This document shows, in pieces, positions 35,004 through 43,380 of a stretch of 64,000 nt of DNA. The notes under the pieces are model-generated. The model saw only the letters and a list, made by a program, of their open reading frames with translations, searched no databases and was not told the DNA's origin. Origin of the DNA: Phycisphaerae bacterium (GTDB taxonomy: Bacteria; Planctomycetota; Phycisphaerae; UBA1845; Fen-1342); assembly GCA_030428945.1 (NCBI GenBank), contig JAUIEC010000003.1:310001-374000 (forward strand). The letters run 5' to 3'. Within the stretch, counting starts at the first letter, position 1, and the number at the start of each line of letters is the position of its first letter. Position numbers and translations under genes: made by a program.

Positions 35004-35054
35004 GGTATTGCGCGGTGACGGCGGGATCTCTCACGGAATCCCGGTTTTTTTTTT
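35004..35054 (-). promoter_or_regulatory. Conserved upstream element, copy 2
   Basis: On minus: an A10 tract (35054-35045), then a block from GATTCCG (35040) to GCGCAATACC (ending 35004), 37 bases as in copy 1. It stands about 50 bases before the ATG at 34955. Confidence 0.5.
35022..35054 (+). terminator. Terminator-like hairpin with T10 and no upstream plus gene
   Basis: CGGGAT (35022-35027) and ATCCCG (35038-35043) pair around a 10-base loop and are followed by ten T (35045-35054). No plus-strand gene ends nearby; it overlaps the conserved upstream element. Confidence 0.45.
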
Positions 35055-35095
35055 CGAGGGGTCCGGCGGGAGGCCGGAATCCGGGACCGCGGGCG

Positions 35096-38000
35096 TCAGG
35101 GGCCCGGGTCAAGCAGGTCCCGCCACGGGCGGGCCAGGTCGTCGCGGTCGCGGGCTTCGGCCAGGTCCCGGGCGGCCTTCGCGGTCGCCTGCCGCTGCTC
35201 CGGAGGCAGGTTGCGGACGTCCGCCAGCAGGTGGCCGAGAACCTGCTCGGCCGCGGCGGCGTCGCCGGCCAGGAACCAGGCTTCCGCCAGGGCGACGCGG
35301 GTCGCCAGGGTTCGCGGGTCGGTCGGCCCGTAGGTCTCGCGCTGCACGCGGCAGGCCTCCTCGAGCAGGGGCGGCGCGTCGGCTGGCCGGTCGAGGCGCT
35401 GGAGGATGGTGGCCTGTCGGGTCAGGACCGGGAGCAGGTGTGCCGCCGGCGGTCCGCCGGGGATCTTCCGCAGTGCGGCCAGGGCCTCGTCGTTCCAGGC
35501 GGCGGCCTGCGGGTACTCCCCGAGTTCCCAGTGCAGGCCGGCGAGGTTCAGGCGCGGGGTGATGGTGCTGGGGTGGTCGGAGCCGCTGCGGCGTTTTCGT
35601 TCCTCGAGGACTTCGAGGTACATCCTGCGGGCCTGGTCGGTCCGGCCCTGGTCGCGGTAGAGGGTCGCGAGGTTGCTCTGGTTGGTCAAGTTGCTGGGAT
35701 GGTCGGGTCCGAGCAGTTCCCGTTCGAGATCACGGACCCGCAGGTAGAGTTCCTCGGCCTGTTCGAAGTCCTCCAGTTGTCGGTAGAGCCGCGCCAGCGA
35801 CCGCATCACGCGGATGGTGCGGACGTGCTTCGGACCGACCGTCGCCAGCCGCGCTTCGAGCGCCGTCTGCAGCAGGTCCTCGGCTTCCTCGTAGCGGCGC
35901 ATCCGGGTGTACAGGTCGCCCAGCGACTGCATCGTGTTGAGCGTGTTGTAGGCGGTCGGTCCGAGTACGCTGCGACGCCCGGCCAGGGCCTGCTGCAGCA
36001 GCGGCAGGGCTTCGTCGTAGCGGCGGGCGGAAACCAGCAGGCCGCCCAGGTTGTGCTGCGACTCGAGCGTCTTCGGGTGCCGGCTGCCGAGCGTCCGCTG
36101 CCGGGCCGCGAGGACCGCGCGGGCCAGGCTGCGGGCATCGGCGTAGCGGCCCTGGCCGTGCAGCGTGTTGACCAGCGTGGTCTGCACGTAGAGCGTCATC
36201 GTGTTGTCGGGGCCGTAGCTGGTTTCGTAGAACGCCACCGCGCGGCGCAGCAGTGGTTCGGCCTGGTCGTATTTCTCCTGGCGGTTGTAGGTTTCGCCGA
36301 GGTCCCGGCACAGACCGATCGGGCGGTGGTGGTCCGGGCCGTAGGCCTCCTCGTACTCGGCCAGTACGGCCTGCTGCAGTTCCTCGGCCTCGTCGTAGCG
36401 CCCGACTGATTTCAGGAACAGCGCCAGGGCGTTGCGGGCCGAGAAGGTCGAGAGACCACCGCCGCCCGGCTGGTTCTCGAGGATGCGGATCGCGGCGCGA
36501 TAGTGCTGCTCGGCCCGCTGCGAGTCACCGGCTTCGGCATACGCCGCCGCGAGGGTCCGGTGGAACCTGCTGACCTGCTGCCCGGACACCTCGGCGTTGC
36601 CGCGGGCCCGGTCCAGCACGCGTTCACCGATCTCGATGCGGCGCTGCACGTCTCCGCTGGCCAGCAGCGCGCCGGCGTACCGGCTGAGCGTGTTGAGCGT
36701 GTCCGGATGATCGGCGCCGAGCAGTTCCTCCTGCTGGTCGGCGAGTTCCGCCAGCAGCGGTTCGGCCGCCTCGCGTTTGCCGTGCAGCAGCCAGGCCCTT
36801 GCCAGTCCGTAACGGGCCCGCAGGGTCTCGGCGGCCATGTCGCCATAGTGCCCGCCGGCCAGTTCGGCCGCGGCCGAGAAGTGCGTCTCGCTGTCGTCAA
36901 GCTGGCTGAGCACCAGGTAGGCCTGGCCGAGGGCCATGTGCAGGCGGTACTCGACGGCCGGCGGGTCGGCCGTTTCGTCCGCGAGTTGCCGGGCGGCGTC
37001 ATCGAGAATCTCGACGACCCGCACGTCGGTACCCTTCTGATCGGGATCGCCGGCCGTCAGCATACCGGCCAGGAAGTCGGTGACCGCTTCGGATTCATCG
37101 CGGGCCTGTTCGGCGCGGCGCTGCGCGGCCAGGGCGGTGCGTTGTCCGGCCAGGGCGGCGGCCTCGGCCCGTGCTGCGCGGACGGCCTGCCAGGTGGCGA
37201 TGCCGGTGACCGCCAGCAGCGCGACGGCGGCGGTCGCGATCACGCTGACCAGCAGGCGGTGCCTTCGGGCGAACTTGCGGGCCTGGTACCAGGCCGTCGC
37301 GGGTCGGGCGGAGACGGGTTGATCGGTCAGCACGCGGGTGATGTCGTCGGCGAACTGCGAGACGGTCGCATAGCGACCGGCGGGTTCCTTCTCGAGCGCC
37401 TTCAGCATCACCGCTTCGAGGTCGGCCGGCAGGCTGTTGACGAGATCGCGTGGTCGCCGGGGAGCGGCCTGCTGGATCACGCTGAGCCGTTCGAGCAGGG
37501 TGCCGTCGCCGAGTTGATACGGTGGCGCCCCGGTCAGCATTTCGTAAAGGATCACGCCCAGCGAGTAGACGTCGGTGCGGGCGTCGATTTCGTCGGTCTG
37601 TCCGGCCGCCTGTTCCGGGCTCATGTAGCGGAGCGTGCCCTGGATTCGGCCGGCCTCGGTCTGCCGACTGGCGCCTGAATCGTCGTCCACGATGCGGGCC
37701 AGTCCGAAGTCGAGCACCTTGGGCTGGCCGTGGGCATCGACCAGAACGTTGGCGGGTTTCAGGTCGCGGTGCAGCACGCCGCGCTGGTGCGCGTGACTGA
37801 CGGCGTCGCAGATCTGCCGGAACAGGTCGAGACGGTCGGTGACGGTCGGACGCTGATCGGCCAGGTAGTGATCGAGCGGCGGACCCTCGACCAGTTCGAT
37901 CGCGATGTAGCGACGTCCGTCGCGGGTCTGGCCGGCGTCGATGACGGCCGCGATCGCGGGATGTCGCAGGCGGGCGAGGGCGGCGGCTTCGCGGCGGAAC

Positions 38001-38371
38001 AGTCGCAGGGTGTAGTCGCTGGACGCGGTTCCCTGGGCTAGCAGTTTCAGGGCGACCGGTCGGGCGGGGTCCCGCTGTGCGCCGCGATAGACGATGCCCA
38101 TGCCGCCGCGGCCGATCTCTTCGGTGACGTCGTAGCCGTCGATCTGGGGCAGGTCGGCGGTCGGGAGCGTGGTCGCGGTCTGCTTTCGTTCGAAGGCGGC
38201 TTCGATCCGTGCGCCGAAGCTGAGGTTGGAGCGAACCTCGGCGACCAGGTCCGCGCAGCGATCGCAGGCGGACAGGTGCAGATCGATCGAGGAACGGGTT
38301 TCCGGATCGACCTGGTCACGGGCGAAGTCTTCGAGGTCCGCGAGGACCGGGCAGTTGCTGGAACTGGTCAT
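35096..38371 (-). CDS. Transmembrane Ser/Thr kinase with zinc-finger N-terminus and TPR array
   Basis: The product is 1091 residues. Residues 30-45 carry HLSACDRCADLV, an HxxxCxxC zinc motif like anti-sigma zf-HC2 proteins. The kinase domain (about 78-345) is intact: glycine loop IGRGGMGIVYRG, VALK lysine, HRDLKPANVLVD catalytic loop, DFGLARI, and YMSPEQ. One membrane segment lies near 374-396 (LLVSVIATAAVALLAVTGIA). Residues 440-1085 are TPR units in the 40-residue-like style (AEPLLAELADQQEELLGADHPDTL, EAEDLLQTALEARLATVGPKH). It is divergent from the ECF gene at 38497, an arrangement where the kinase is thought to control the sigma factor by phosphorylation, here perhaps also by zinc-finger binding. 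No ribosome site is obvious; a TAGAAT box stands at 38398-38393. Confidence 0.95.
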   Translation of the reverse strand: MTSSSNCPVLADLEDFARDQVDPETRSSIDLHLSACDRCADLVAEVRSNLSFGARIEAAFERKQTATTLPTADLPQIDGYDVTEEIGRGGMGIVYRGAQRDPARPVALKLLAQGTASSDYTLRLFRREAAALARLRHPAIAAVIDAGQTRDGRRYIAIELVEGPPLDHYLADQRPTVTDRLDLFRQICDAVSHAHQRGVLHRDLKPANVLVDAHGQPKVLDFGLARIVDDDSGASRQTEAGRIQGTLRYMSPEQAAGQTDEIDARTDVYSLGVILYEMLTGAPPYQLGDGTLLERLSVIQQAAPRRPRDLVNSLPADLEAVMLKALEKEPAGRYATVSQFADDITRVLTDQPVSARPATAWYQARKFARRHRLLVSVIATAAVALLAVTGIATWQAVRAARAEAAALAGQRTALAAQRRAEQARDESEAVTDFLAGMLTAGDPDQKGTDVRVVEILDDAARQLADETADPPAVEYRLHMALGQAYLVLSQLDDSETHFSAAAELAGGHYGDMAAETLRARYGLARAWLLHGKREAAEPLLAELADQQEELLGADHPDTLNTLSRYAGALLASGDVQRRIEIGERVLDRARGNAEVSGQQVSRFHRTLAAAYAEAGDSQRAEQHYRAAIRILENQPGGGGLSTFSARNALALFLKSVGRYDEAEELQQAVLAEYEEAYGPDHHRPIGLCRDLGETYNRQEKYDQAEPLLRRAVAFYETSYGPDNTMTLYVQTTLVNTLHGQGRYADARSLARAVLAARQRTLGSRHPKTLESQHNLGGLLVSARRYDEALPLLQQALAGRRSVLGPTAYNTLNTMQSLGDLYTRMRRYEEAEDLLQTALEARLATVGPKHVRTIRVMRSLARLYRQLEDFEQAEELYLRVRDLERELLGPDHPSNLTNQSNLATLYRDQGRTDQARRMYLEVLEERKRRSGSDHPSTITPRLNLAGLHWELGEYPQAAAWNDEALAALRKIPGGPPAAHLLPVLTRQATILQRLDRPADAPPLLEEACRVQRETYGPTDPRTLATRVALAEAWFLAGDAAAAEQVLGHLLADVRNLPPEQRQATAKAARDLAEARDRDDLARPWRDLLDPGP

Positions 38372-38496
38372 CGTGCTGGGGCTCCGATCCGCATTCTAGC
38401 GAAACCCGCGGCCGCTCCCCGAGGGTGTTTGTATCGGGAAACGGGTGAGTCAGCCTGGCCGCGTGGATAGAATGGACTCAACCCGGACCGCACGCA
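38372..38496. promoter_or_regulatory. Divergent promoter region of the kinase and ECF genes
   Basis: TAGAAT on minus at 38398-38393 (22 bases before the kinase ATG) and TAGAAT on plus at 38468-38473 (23 bases before the ECF ATG) face away from each other in 125 bases. Neither has a clear -35 match, which may mean they use the ECF factor itself. Confidence 0.45.
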
Positions 38497-39096
38497 ATGA
38501 ATGAATGGATGACAACCACGACGCTGCTCTCAGCCCTGCGGACCTACGGGAACCAGGATGCCTGGGATCGGTTTATCGGCCACTTCCGCCGCCCGGTGGC
38601 CGCCTTCACCCGGCGGATGGGTCTCAGTGAGAGCGAGGCCGACGACGCCACCCAGGAGACGCTGCTGGTGTTCGCGCAGCGCTATCGCGACGGCGACTAC
38701 GACCGCGAGCGTGGTCGGCTGCGGCAGTGGCTGTTCGGGATCGCGTACCGCCAGGCGCTGGGGGCCCGCAGTCGGCGGCGCGGACAGGCCCGCCAGGTCG
38801 CCGAGGGCGGCGCTTCGGCCTACTGGAACGAACTGCCGGACGAAGCGGCGGCCACGCGACACTGGGACGAGGAGTGGGAGCACGCGGTACTGGAGCACTG
38901 CCTGAGCCGCGTCCGGGGGGAAGTCAACGCCAGCACCTACACCGCGTTCGACCTGCTGGTCCGGCAGGGGCAGTCGGTCGAGACGGTGGCCGAGCGGCTT
39001 GGGCTGTCGCGCAACGCGATCTACAACGCCAAGCACCGGGTCCTGAAACGAGCCCGGGAACTCGCCCGCGAATACGAGGGTGGCGGGGAAGGCTGA
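38497..39096 (+). CDS. ECF sigma factor divergent from a kinase
   Basis: The product is 199 residues. Region 2 (about 12-95) has AWDRFIGHFRRPVAAFTRRM, ADDATQETLLVFAQRY and RGRLRQWLFGIAYRQAL, the fingerprint of ECF factors. Region 4 (140-195) has VETVAERLGLSRNAIYNAKHRVLKR, the HTH. There is no anti-sigma gene beside it; its likely partner is the divergent zinc-finger kinase. It should direct RNA polymerase to a small regulon once released or phosphorylated. Start: ATGAATGAATGG gives MNEWM, with no strong ribosome site. Confidence 0.93.
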   Translation: MNEWMTTTTLLSALRTYGNQDAWDRFIGHFRRPVAAFTRRMGLSESEADDATQETLLVFAQRYRDGDYDRERGRLRQWLFGIAYRQALGARSRRRGQARQVAEGGASAYWNELPDEAAATRHWDEEWEHAVLEHCLSRVRGEVNASTYTAFDLLVRQGQSVETVAERLGLSRNAIYNAKHRVLKRARELAREYEGGGEG

Positions 39097-39141
39097 GTCT
39101 TCCAACCCCGGGTTGTGTCTCCGGGTCGATGTGCTCGGAAG

Positions 39142-39215
39142 TTTCTGGCCCCCGGCGGGGACGGTCGTCGCCTCTCAAGGCGAACAGACCATGGATTCCC
39201 ACTGGAGAGCCTGCC
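39142..39215 (+). promoter_or_regulatory. Conserved leader, copy A
   Basis: TTTCTGGCCCC at 39142-39152, GTCGCCT at 39167-39173 (offset 25) and AAGGC at 39177-39181 (offset 35), then GGAGAGCCTGC next to the ATG. The same order with nearly the same spacing is found before the 40514 gene. GCCT/AGGC can form a small hairpin. No known riboswitch was recognised. Confidence 0.5.
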
Positions 39216-40370
39216 ATGCCGGTCCGCCTGTCGCGCGCCTCGCGCCTGTCCGCCTGGTCGTTTCTTATCCTGTTGTCACTCACGATCGCCGGCTGCCCGC
39301 CGGAGGGTCGCTTCGCGGCCGGTGATCCGAACGACATCGATCCGAATGCGATGCCCGTCGGGGGCGGTTCTGGCGTGGTCCCGACCGGGCCGGGTGGCAG
39401 TTTTGTCTATGTCCTGCAGCCCGACCGCGTCGGGACCGGTGCCCTGGCGGCCGCGAATTTCGACTGGCTGGTGCTCGAGCCGAGCCGGTCCGGGGATACC
39501 GCCAGCGAGTTCAGCCGGGCGGACCTGGACGCGATCCGGTCCGGGACCGGCTGCGGCGATCGGAAGATCCTGGCGTATCTGAGCATCGGCGAAGCCGAGG
39601 ACTATCGCGATTACTGGAACCCGGGCTGGGTATCGGGTGATGAGGGGCCGCCGATCGCCGGCGTCGCGCCGGCCTGGCTCGGCCCGAGTAATCCGCGCTG
39701 GGGCGGGAACTACAAGGTCCGATACTGGGAGCCGGCCTGGCAGGCGGTCATGTTCGGAACCGCCGATGGTCCCGGGCGCACGCCGCTCGATCGGATCATC
39801 GATGCGGGCTTTGACGGCGTCTACCTCGACATCGTCGACGGCTTCGAGTTCTGGAGCGACCCGGACGAGGGCTTCGCGGAACTGACCCGCCAGCAGGCTC
39901 GCACGCGGATGATCGACTTCGTCGCGGTGCTGGCCGACTACGCCCGAGCGACGCGCGGCGCTGCCGGTTTCCTGGTGTTCCCGCAGAACGCCGAGGAGAT
40001 CATCTACGACGACGATGAGCAGGTGGACTCGGAAGGCACGCGGTTTCTGGCGATCGTTGACGGCATCGGGATCGAGGACCTGTTCTATGCCGACACCGCG
40101 CGGCGGTCCGCGGCCGACAGTCGGCGACGGGTCGCCACCCTGCAGCATTTCCGCGCGGCCGGGGCGACCGTGCTCGTCACCGACTACGTGCTGGACGCTT
40201 CGATCTCCGCGCCCCGCAGCGGTCTGCGCGTCGCCGATTTCTACCAGCAGGCCGCGGCGGCCGGTTTCCTGCCGTACGCCGCGGTCAGCCAGGGCGACCT
40301 GGACGAGATCGCGGCTTTTTCGGGTTCGGACTGGCCGGTCAGTCAGCCCGGCACCTGTGCCGGGCCGTGA
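39216..40370 (+). CDS. Lipoprotein of the GH114 (endo-alpha-1,4-polygalactosaminidase-like) family
   Basis: The product is 384 residues. MPVRLSRASRLSAWSFLILLSLTIAGC is a lipoprotein signal with lipobox TIAGC; GGAG lies 8 bases before the ATG. A Pro/Gly linker follows to residue 65. The TIM-barrel core (68-375) shows NFDWLVLEPSRSG, KILAYLSIGEAEDYRDYW, WEPAWQAVMFG, GFDGVYLDIVDGFEFW and ILVFPQNAEE-like LVFPQNAEEI, which match the COG2342/GH114 group; the Asp in DGVYLDIVD is the expected catalytic acid. These enzymes cut galactosaminogalactan-type polysaccharides or are inferred to. Lipid anchoring puts it at the cell surface or periplasm. It precedes a large FG-GAP lipoprotein and shares a leader motif with it. 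Confidence 0.88.
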   Translation: MPVRLSRASRLSAWSFLILLSLTIAGCPPEGRFAAGDPNDIDPNAMPVGGGSGVVPTGPGGSFVYVLQPDRVGTGALAAANFDWLVLEPSRSGDTASEFSRADLDAIRSGTGCGDRKILAYLSIGEAEDYRDYWNPGWVSGDEGPPIAGVAPAWLGPSNPRWGGNYKVRYWEPAWQAVMFGTADGPGRTPLDRIIDAGFDGVYLDIVDGFEFWSDPDEGFAELTRQQARTRMIDFVAVLADYARATRGAAGFLVFPQNAEEIIYDDDEQVDSEGTRFLAIVDGIGIEDLFYADTARRSAADSRRRVATLQHFRAAGATVLVTDYVLDASISAPRSGLRVADFYQQAAAAGFLPYAAVSQGDLDEIAAFSGSDWPVSQPGTCAGP

Positions 40371-40373
40371 GAT

Positions 40374-40492
40374 CCCATTCCCCAGCGGTACGCCGCAACG
40401 GTCCGCGGCCAGCCCGTTTCGGTCGTTTTTCCGATCTTTCTGGCCCCGGGTTGCGGCCGCTGTCGCCTGGAAGGCTGATCCCGGGGAATGGG
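40374..40492 (+). repeat. Perfect 10-bp inverted repeat closing the leader
   Basis: CCCATTCCCC (40374-40383) and GGGGAATGGG (40483-40492) are exact complements 99 bases apart. They could close a structured leader that ends just before the GGAG ribosome site of the 40514 gene. Confidence 0.5.
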
Positions 40493-40513
40493 CCTCGGCG
40501 TGGAGACCTGCGT
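40437..40513 (+). promoter_or_regulatory. Conserved leader, copy B
   Basis: TTTCTGGCCCC at 40437-40447, GTCGCCT at 40462-40468 (offset 25), AAGGC at 40471-40475 (offset 34), and GGAGACCTGC beside the ATG, matching copy A. Confidence 0.5.
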
Positions 40514-43288
40514 ATGTTTGCGATGCGTTCAACCCTGCGTGCCTGGAAGGGCGTCGTCCTGTCGATGTCCCTGGCATTGCTGGTGCCGGGCGGCTGTCCT
40601 GCGACCGATCCGGCCGCGATGGATTTCGATGTGTCGGGCGACCAGGTCGTTGACCAGGTCCCCGGCGACGTGGCGGCCGACCCGGCCGATACGGATGGAA
40701 CGCCGGACGCTGGCAGTGAACCGGACGCGGGCGGCGATCCGGTGACCGTCGACGATTCGCTCAACACGCTCGGGATCGACACGACTCCGACCGCGCGGGT
40801 GGACGAGGCGGAGACGCCGCTTCCCGAGGACTACAGTCCGCTCGGCAGCAGTTGCACCGTCGCCGAGACCGACGAGCTCTTCGTGCTCGGCCCGCAACTG
40901 CTCGACCCGGTTCCGCTTGTCAGCCAGCCCGCGCTCGACAACCGGGCGGTGCTGCTGGAACTGTCGGACGATCTGACCGGGGATGTCGGCGTCAACCTCA
41001 CGCGCCTGTTCGAACCCGGGACGCCGTGGGAGGCCGACGCCGGCAGTTCGCACCCCGGGGCCAACGGCAACGGAACGAGCAGCCAGACGACCCGCACCGC
41101 GGTCGCCGCCGACGTGGATCGCGACGGCCAGGAGGAACTGGTCATCGCCCGCTTCGAACCGGGCGATCCGAACGCGTTCGTGGACCTGCTGCTGACGATC
41201 GTCGATTCGCCCGAGAAACAGTCGGCCGCGAAGGACTTCACGCAGCCCGAGCGGCGCGTGCTGGCCCGCCGCAACCTGCGCGACGTGGCGCTGGCGGCCG
41301 CCGACCTCGATGGCGATGGCGACGATGACATCGTGCTGGGCCTGGCGACCCGCGACGCGGCCGAACTGCTGGCGCTGGAACTGAACGATGCCGGCGTGTT
41401 CGAGGTGCCGGATCAGCCGATCGCCACGTTCGCCCGGAAGATCGACGGAGCTCTGTCGCTGGAACTGGCGGCCGGCAATCTCGACTTCGACAACCCGGCC
41501 GAGATCGTGGCGGTCGTGAACGAGTTCGGGCAGGGTGGCCGCAGCCGCTACTGGGTCTTCGATGACGTCTTCACCGCGCACGCCGTGATGGCCGACGACC
41601 GGGCGCTGCGCATCGACGACGGTGCGACGTACGAGGCGGTGGTTGCGGACGTAGCGGTGGGCGACTTCGATGGCGACGCCCGTGACGAGATCTTCCTGGC
41701 CGGGCTGACCGACCTGGCGACGCGGACCTGCGAGCCGACCGGTCACGTGTACCTGGCGCTTGAGGACCTGGCGGCTGAGGCTCCGCTGGCGGAGGTGGGC
41801 GGCGAATACTACCGCTACAACTACGTGCCGACCGGGAACGGCTGCGACGAGGTGGCGTTCAACCTGCGGATCCGGCACGTGTTCGTCAACGCGCTGGACA
41901 TCGACGGCGACGGTCTGGCCGAAGTGCAGGCCAACCTGCGGGTCTTCGACGACTGGCAGGCGGGTCCCCTGAAGGAGATCCACCGTCTGCCGGACGACGA
42001 GACGCTGCAGCTTGATGCCGGCCGCCGCATGGGCGGGGCGTGGAGTCGCGCGACCGTGGCGATGGCGACCGGCGACGTCAACGGCGACGGCCGGGACGAC
42101 ATCCTGAGCTACGCCCAGTGGCGCGGCGAGGTCAGTGTCTGGGGCATCGAGGGTCCGTCGGTCGAGTCGGCCAGCTTCCGCCGGATCGTCAGCATCCCGA
42201 CGCAGCGCGGCAACAGCCAGACGCGGATCTACCCGGTGCTGGTGCCGGCCGACATGGACAGTGACGGGCTGGCGCTGAAGTACTCGGCCGGACGGTACCG
42301 GCTGGTGTTCACCGAGCCGATCATCATGGCGGCCCTGGCGGCGGCGCCGTGCGTGGACGGCATTGACCAGAACTTCGATGAATGTCGGACTTCGTACGGG
42401 GTCAGCAGCGCGCAGTCCGGCGGGATTGACGGGACGGTCAGCGTGCGGGCGAGCACGTGGGTCGGCGGCGAAACCAAGATCTTCGGGATCGGCGCCAGTG
42501 TCCGCGAGACCGTGACGACCACGGCGTCGTTCTCGGCCGGGCGCTCGTACCAGTTGGAGCAGACGGTCGAGTACACGACCGGTCCGCGCGAGGACACGGT
42601 CATCGCGACGGTGCTGCCGGTGGACCAGTACAGCTACGACGTGGTTTCGCATCCGGATCCGAACATGGTCGGTCGTACCGTGGTGGTCAACCTGCCGCGG
42701 ACGCCGATCACCCTGCAGATCGAGCGGGCGTTCTACAACGAGTCCACGCCGGCGGGTGCCTTCAAGGTCGGCCGCAACGTCTTCCTGCACACGCCCGGCG
42801 ATCCGCAGACCTATCCGACCGAGGGAGACGCCGACGCGCTGATCGACACCGGCGGCCTGGGTCACCTGGGCCCGCTCGGGGAACTGGTCGACGCGGCCGG
42901 GGCGGCCCTGGGGCCGATCGCCGAGCGGCTGCTGGGTCGCGGCCTGAAGTCGGACCGGGCGGTCGGCGTGGGTGCCAGCGGCGGCAGCAGCGAGATCGAG
43001 ATCCGCTTCAGCGAGTCGACCGACTACCGGGCGGGCAGCGAGATCAGCTACGACCTGGAGGCGGAGACCACGGCCGGGTTCGTCCTCGGCGGCAGCGTCG
43101 GCGGCAGTCTCGAGGCGGGACTGTCGTGGGGCAGCACGTCGACGACGATCTACCGCGGATCGGTCGGCGACATCGCCCCGGCGGACTTCCCGGAGAACGG
43201 GTTCAGCTACGGGATCTTCACGTACATCTACAACTACGGCGATCGCAGCCAGCCGCAGTTCGAAGTGATCAACTACTGGGTCGAATGA
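40514..43288 (+). CDS. Large lipoprotein with FG-GAP repeats and beta-hairpin-rich C-terminus
   Basis: The product is 924 residues; GGAG 8 bases before ATG 40514 sets the start. The signal MFAMRSTLRAWKGVVLSMSLALLVPGGC ends in a lipobox-like PGGC. A linker rich in Asp/Pro/Gly follows. Residues 150-580 hold FG-GAP/VCBS propeller repeats: AADVDRDGQEELVIARF, AADLDGDGDDDIVLGLA, VGDFDGDARDEIFLAGL, ALDIDGDGLAEVQANL and TGDVNGDGRDDILSYA. The last 300 residues differ: long Ser/Thr-alternating strands (IFGIGASVRETVTTTASFSA, GRSYQLEQTVEYTTG, GFVLGGSVGGSLEAGLSW) that resemble the membrane-inserting hairpins of aerolysin/ETX-type toxins. That likeness is inference. It follows the GH114 gene and is followed by a hairpin. 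Confidence 0.82.
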   Translation: MFAMRSTLRAWKGVVLSMSLALLVPGGCPATDPAAMDFDVSGDQVVDQVPGDVAADPADTDGTPDAGSEPDAGGDPVTVDDSLNTLGIDTTPTARVDEAETPLPEDYSPLGSSCTVAETDELFVLGPQLLDPVPLVSQPALDNRAVLLELSDDLTGDVGVNLTRLFEPGTPWEADAGSSHPGANGNGTSSQTTRTAVAADVDRDGQEELVIARFEPGDPNAFVDLLLTIVDSPEKQSAAKDFTQPERRVLARRNLRDVALAAADLDGDGDDDIVLGLATRDAAELLALELNDAGVFEVPDQPIATFARKIDGALSLELAAGNLDFDNPAEIVAVVNEFGQGGRSRYWVFDDVFTAHAVMADDRALRIDDGATYEAVVADVAVGDFDGDARDEIFLAGLTDLATRTCEPTGHVYLALEDLAAEAPLAEVGGEYYRYNYVPTGNGCDEVAFNLRIRHVFVNALDIDGDGLAEVQANLRVFDDWQAGPLKEIHRLPDDETLQLDAGRRMGGAWSRATVAMATGDVNGDGRDDILSYAQWRGEVSVWGIEGPSVESASFRRIVSIPTQRGNSQTRIYPVLVPADMDSDGLALKYSAGRYRLVFTEPIIMAALAAAPCVDGIDQNFDECRTSYGVSSAQSGGIDGTVSVRASTWVGGETKIFGIGASVRETVTTTASFSAGRSYQLEQTVEYTTGPREDTVIATVLPVDQYSYDVVSHPDPNMVGRTVVVNLPRTPITLQIERAFYNESTPAGAFKVGRNVFLHTPGDPQTYPTEGDADALIDTGGLGHLGPLGELVDAAGAALGPIAERLLGRGLKSDRAVGVGASGGSSEIEIRFSESTDYRAGSEISYDLEAETTAGFVLGGSVGGSLEAGLSWGSTSTTIYRGSVGDIAPADFPENGFSYGIFTYIYNYGDRSQPQFEVINYWVE

Positions 43289-43302
43289 TGATCCGCCACG
43301 CG

Positions 43303-43346
43303 GCGGTCGCGGCGACTTCGCGGAGTCGTCGCGGCCGCTTCCTTTA
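43303..43346 (+). terminator. Hairpin after the FG-GAP lipoprotein
   Basis: GCGGTCGCGGCGACT and AGTCGTCGCGGCCGC pair at 13 of 15 positions around a TCGCGG loop, followed by TTCCTTT. Confidence 0.65.
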
Positions 43347-43373
43347 CACGCCGGGCCGGCCGCCGCGTACAAT
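43343..43373 (+). promoter_or_regulatory. Possible promoter of the ECF/kinase operon
   Basis: TTTACA (43343-43348) and TACAAT (43368-43373) are 19 bases apart; TACAAT ends 7 bases before ATG 43381 and there is no ribosome site, which fits a leaderless message. Confidence 0.4.
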
Positions 43374-43380
43374 CGCCCGC

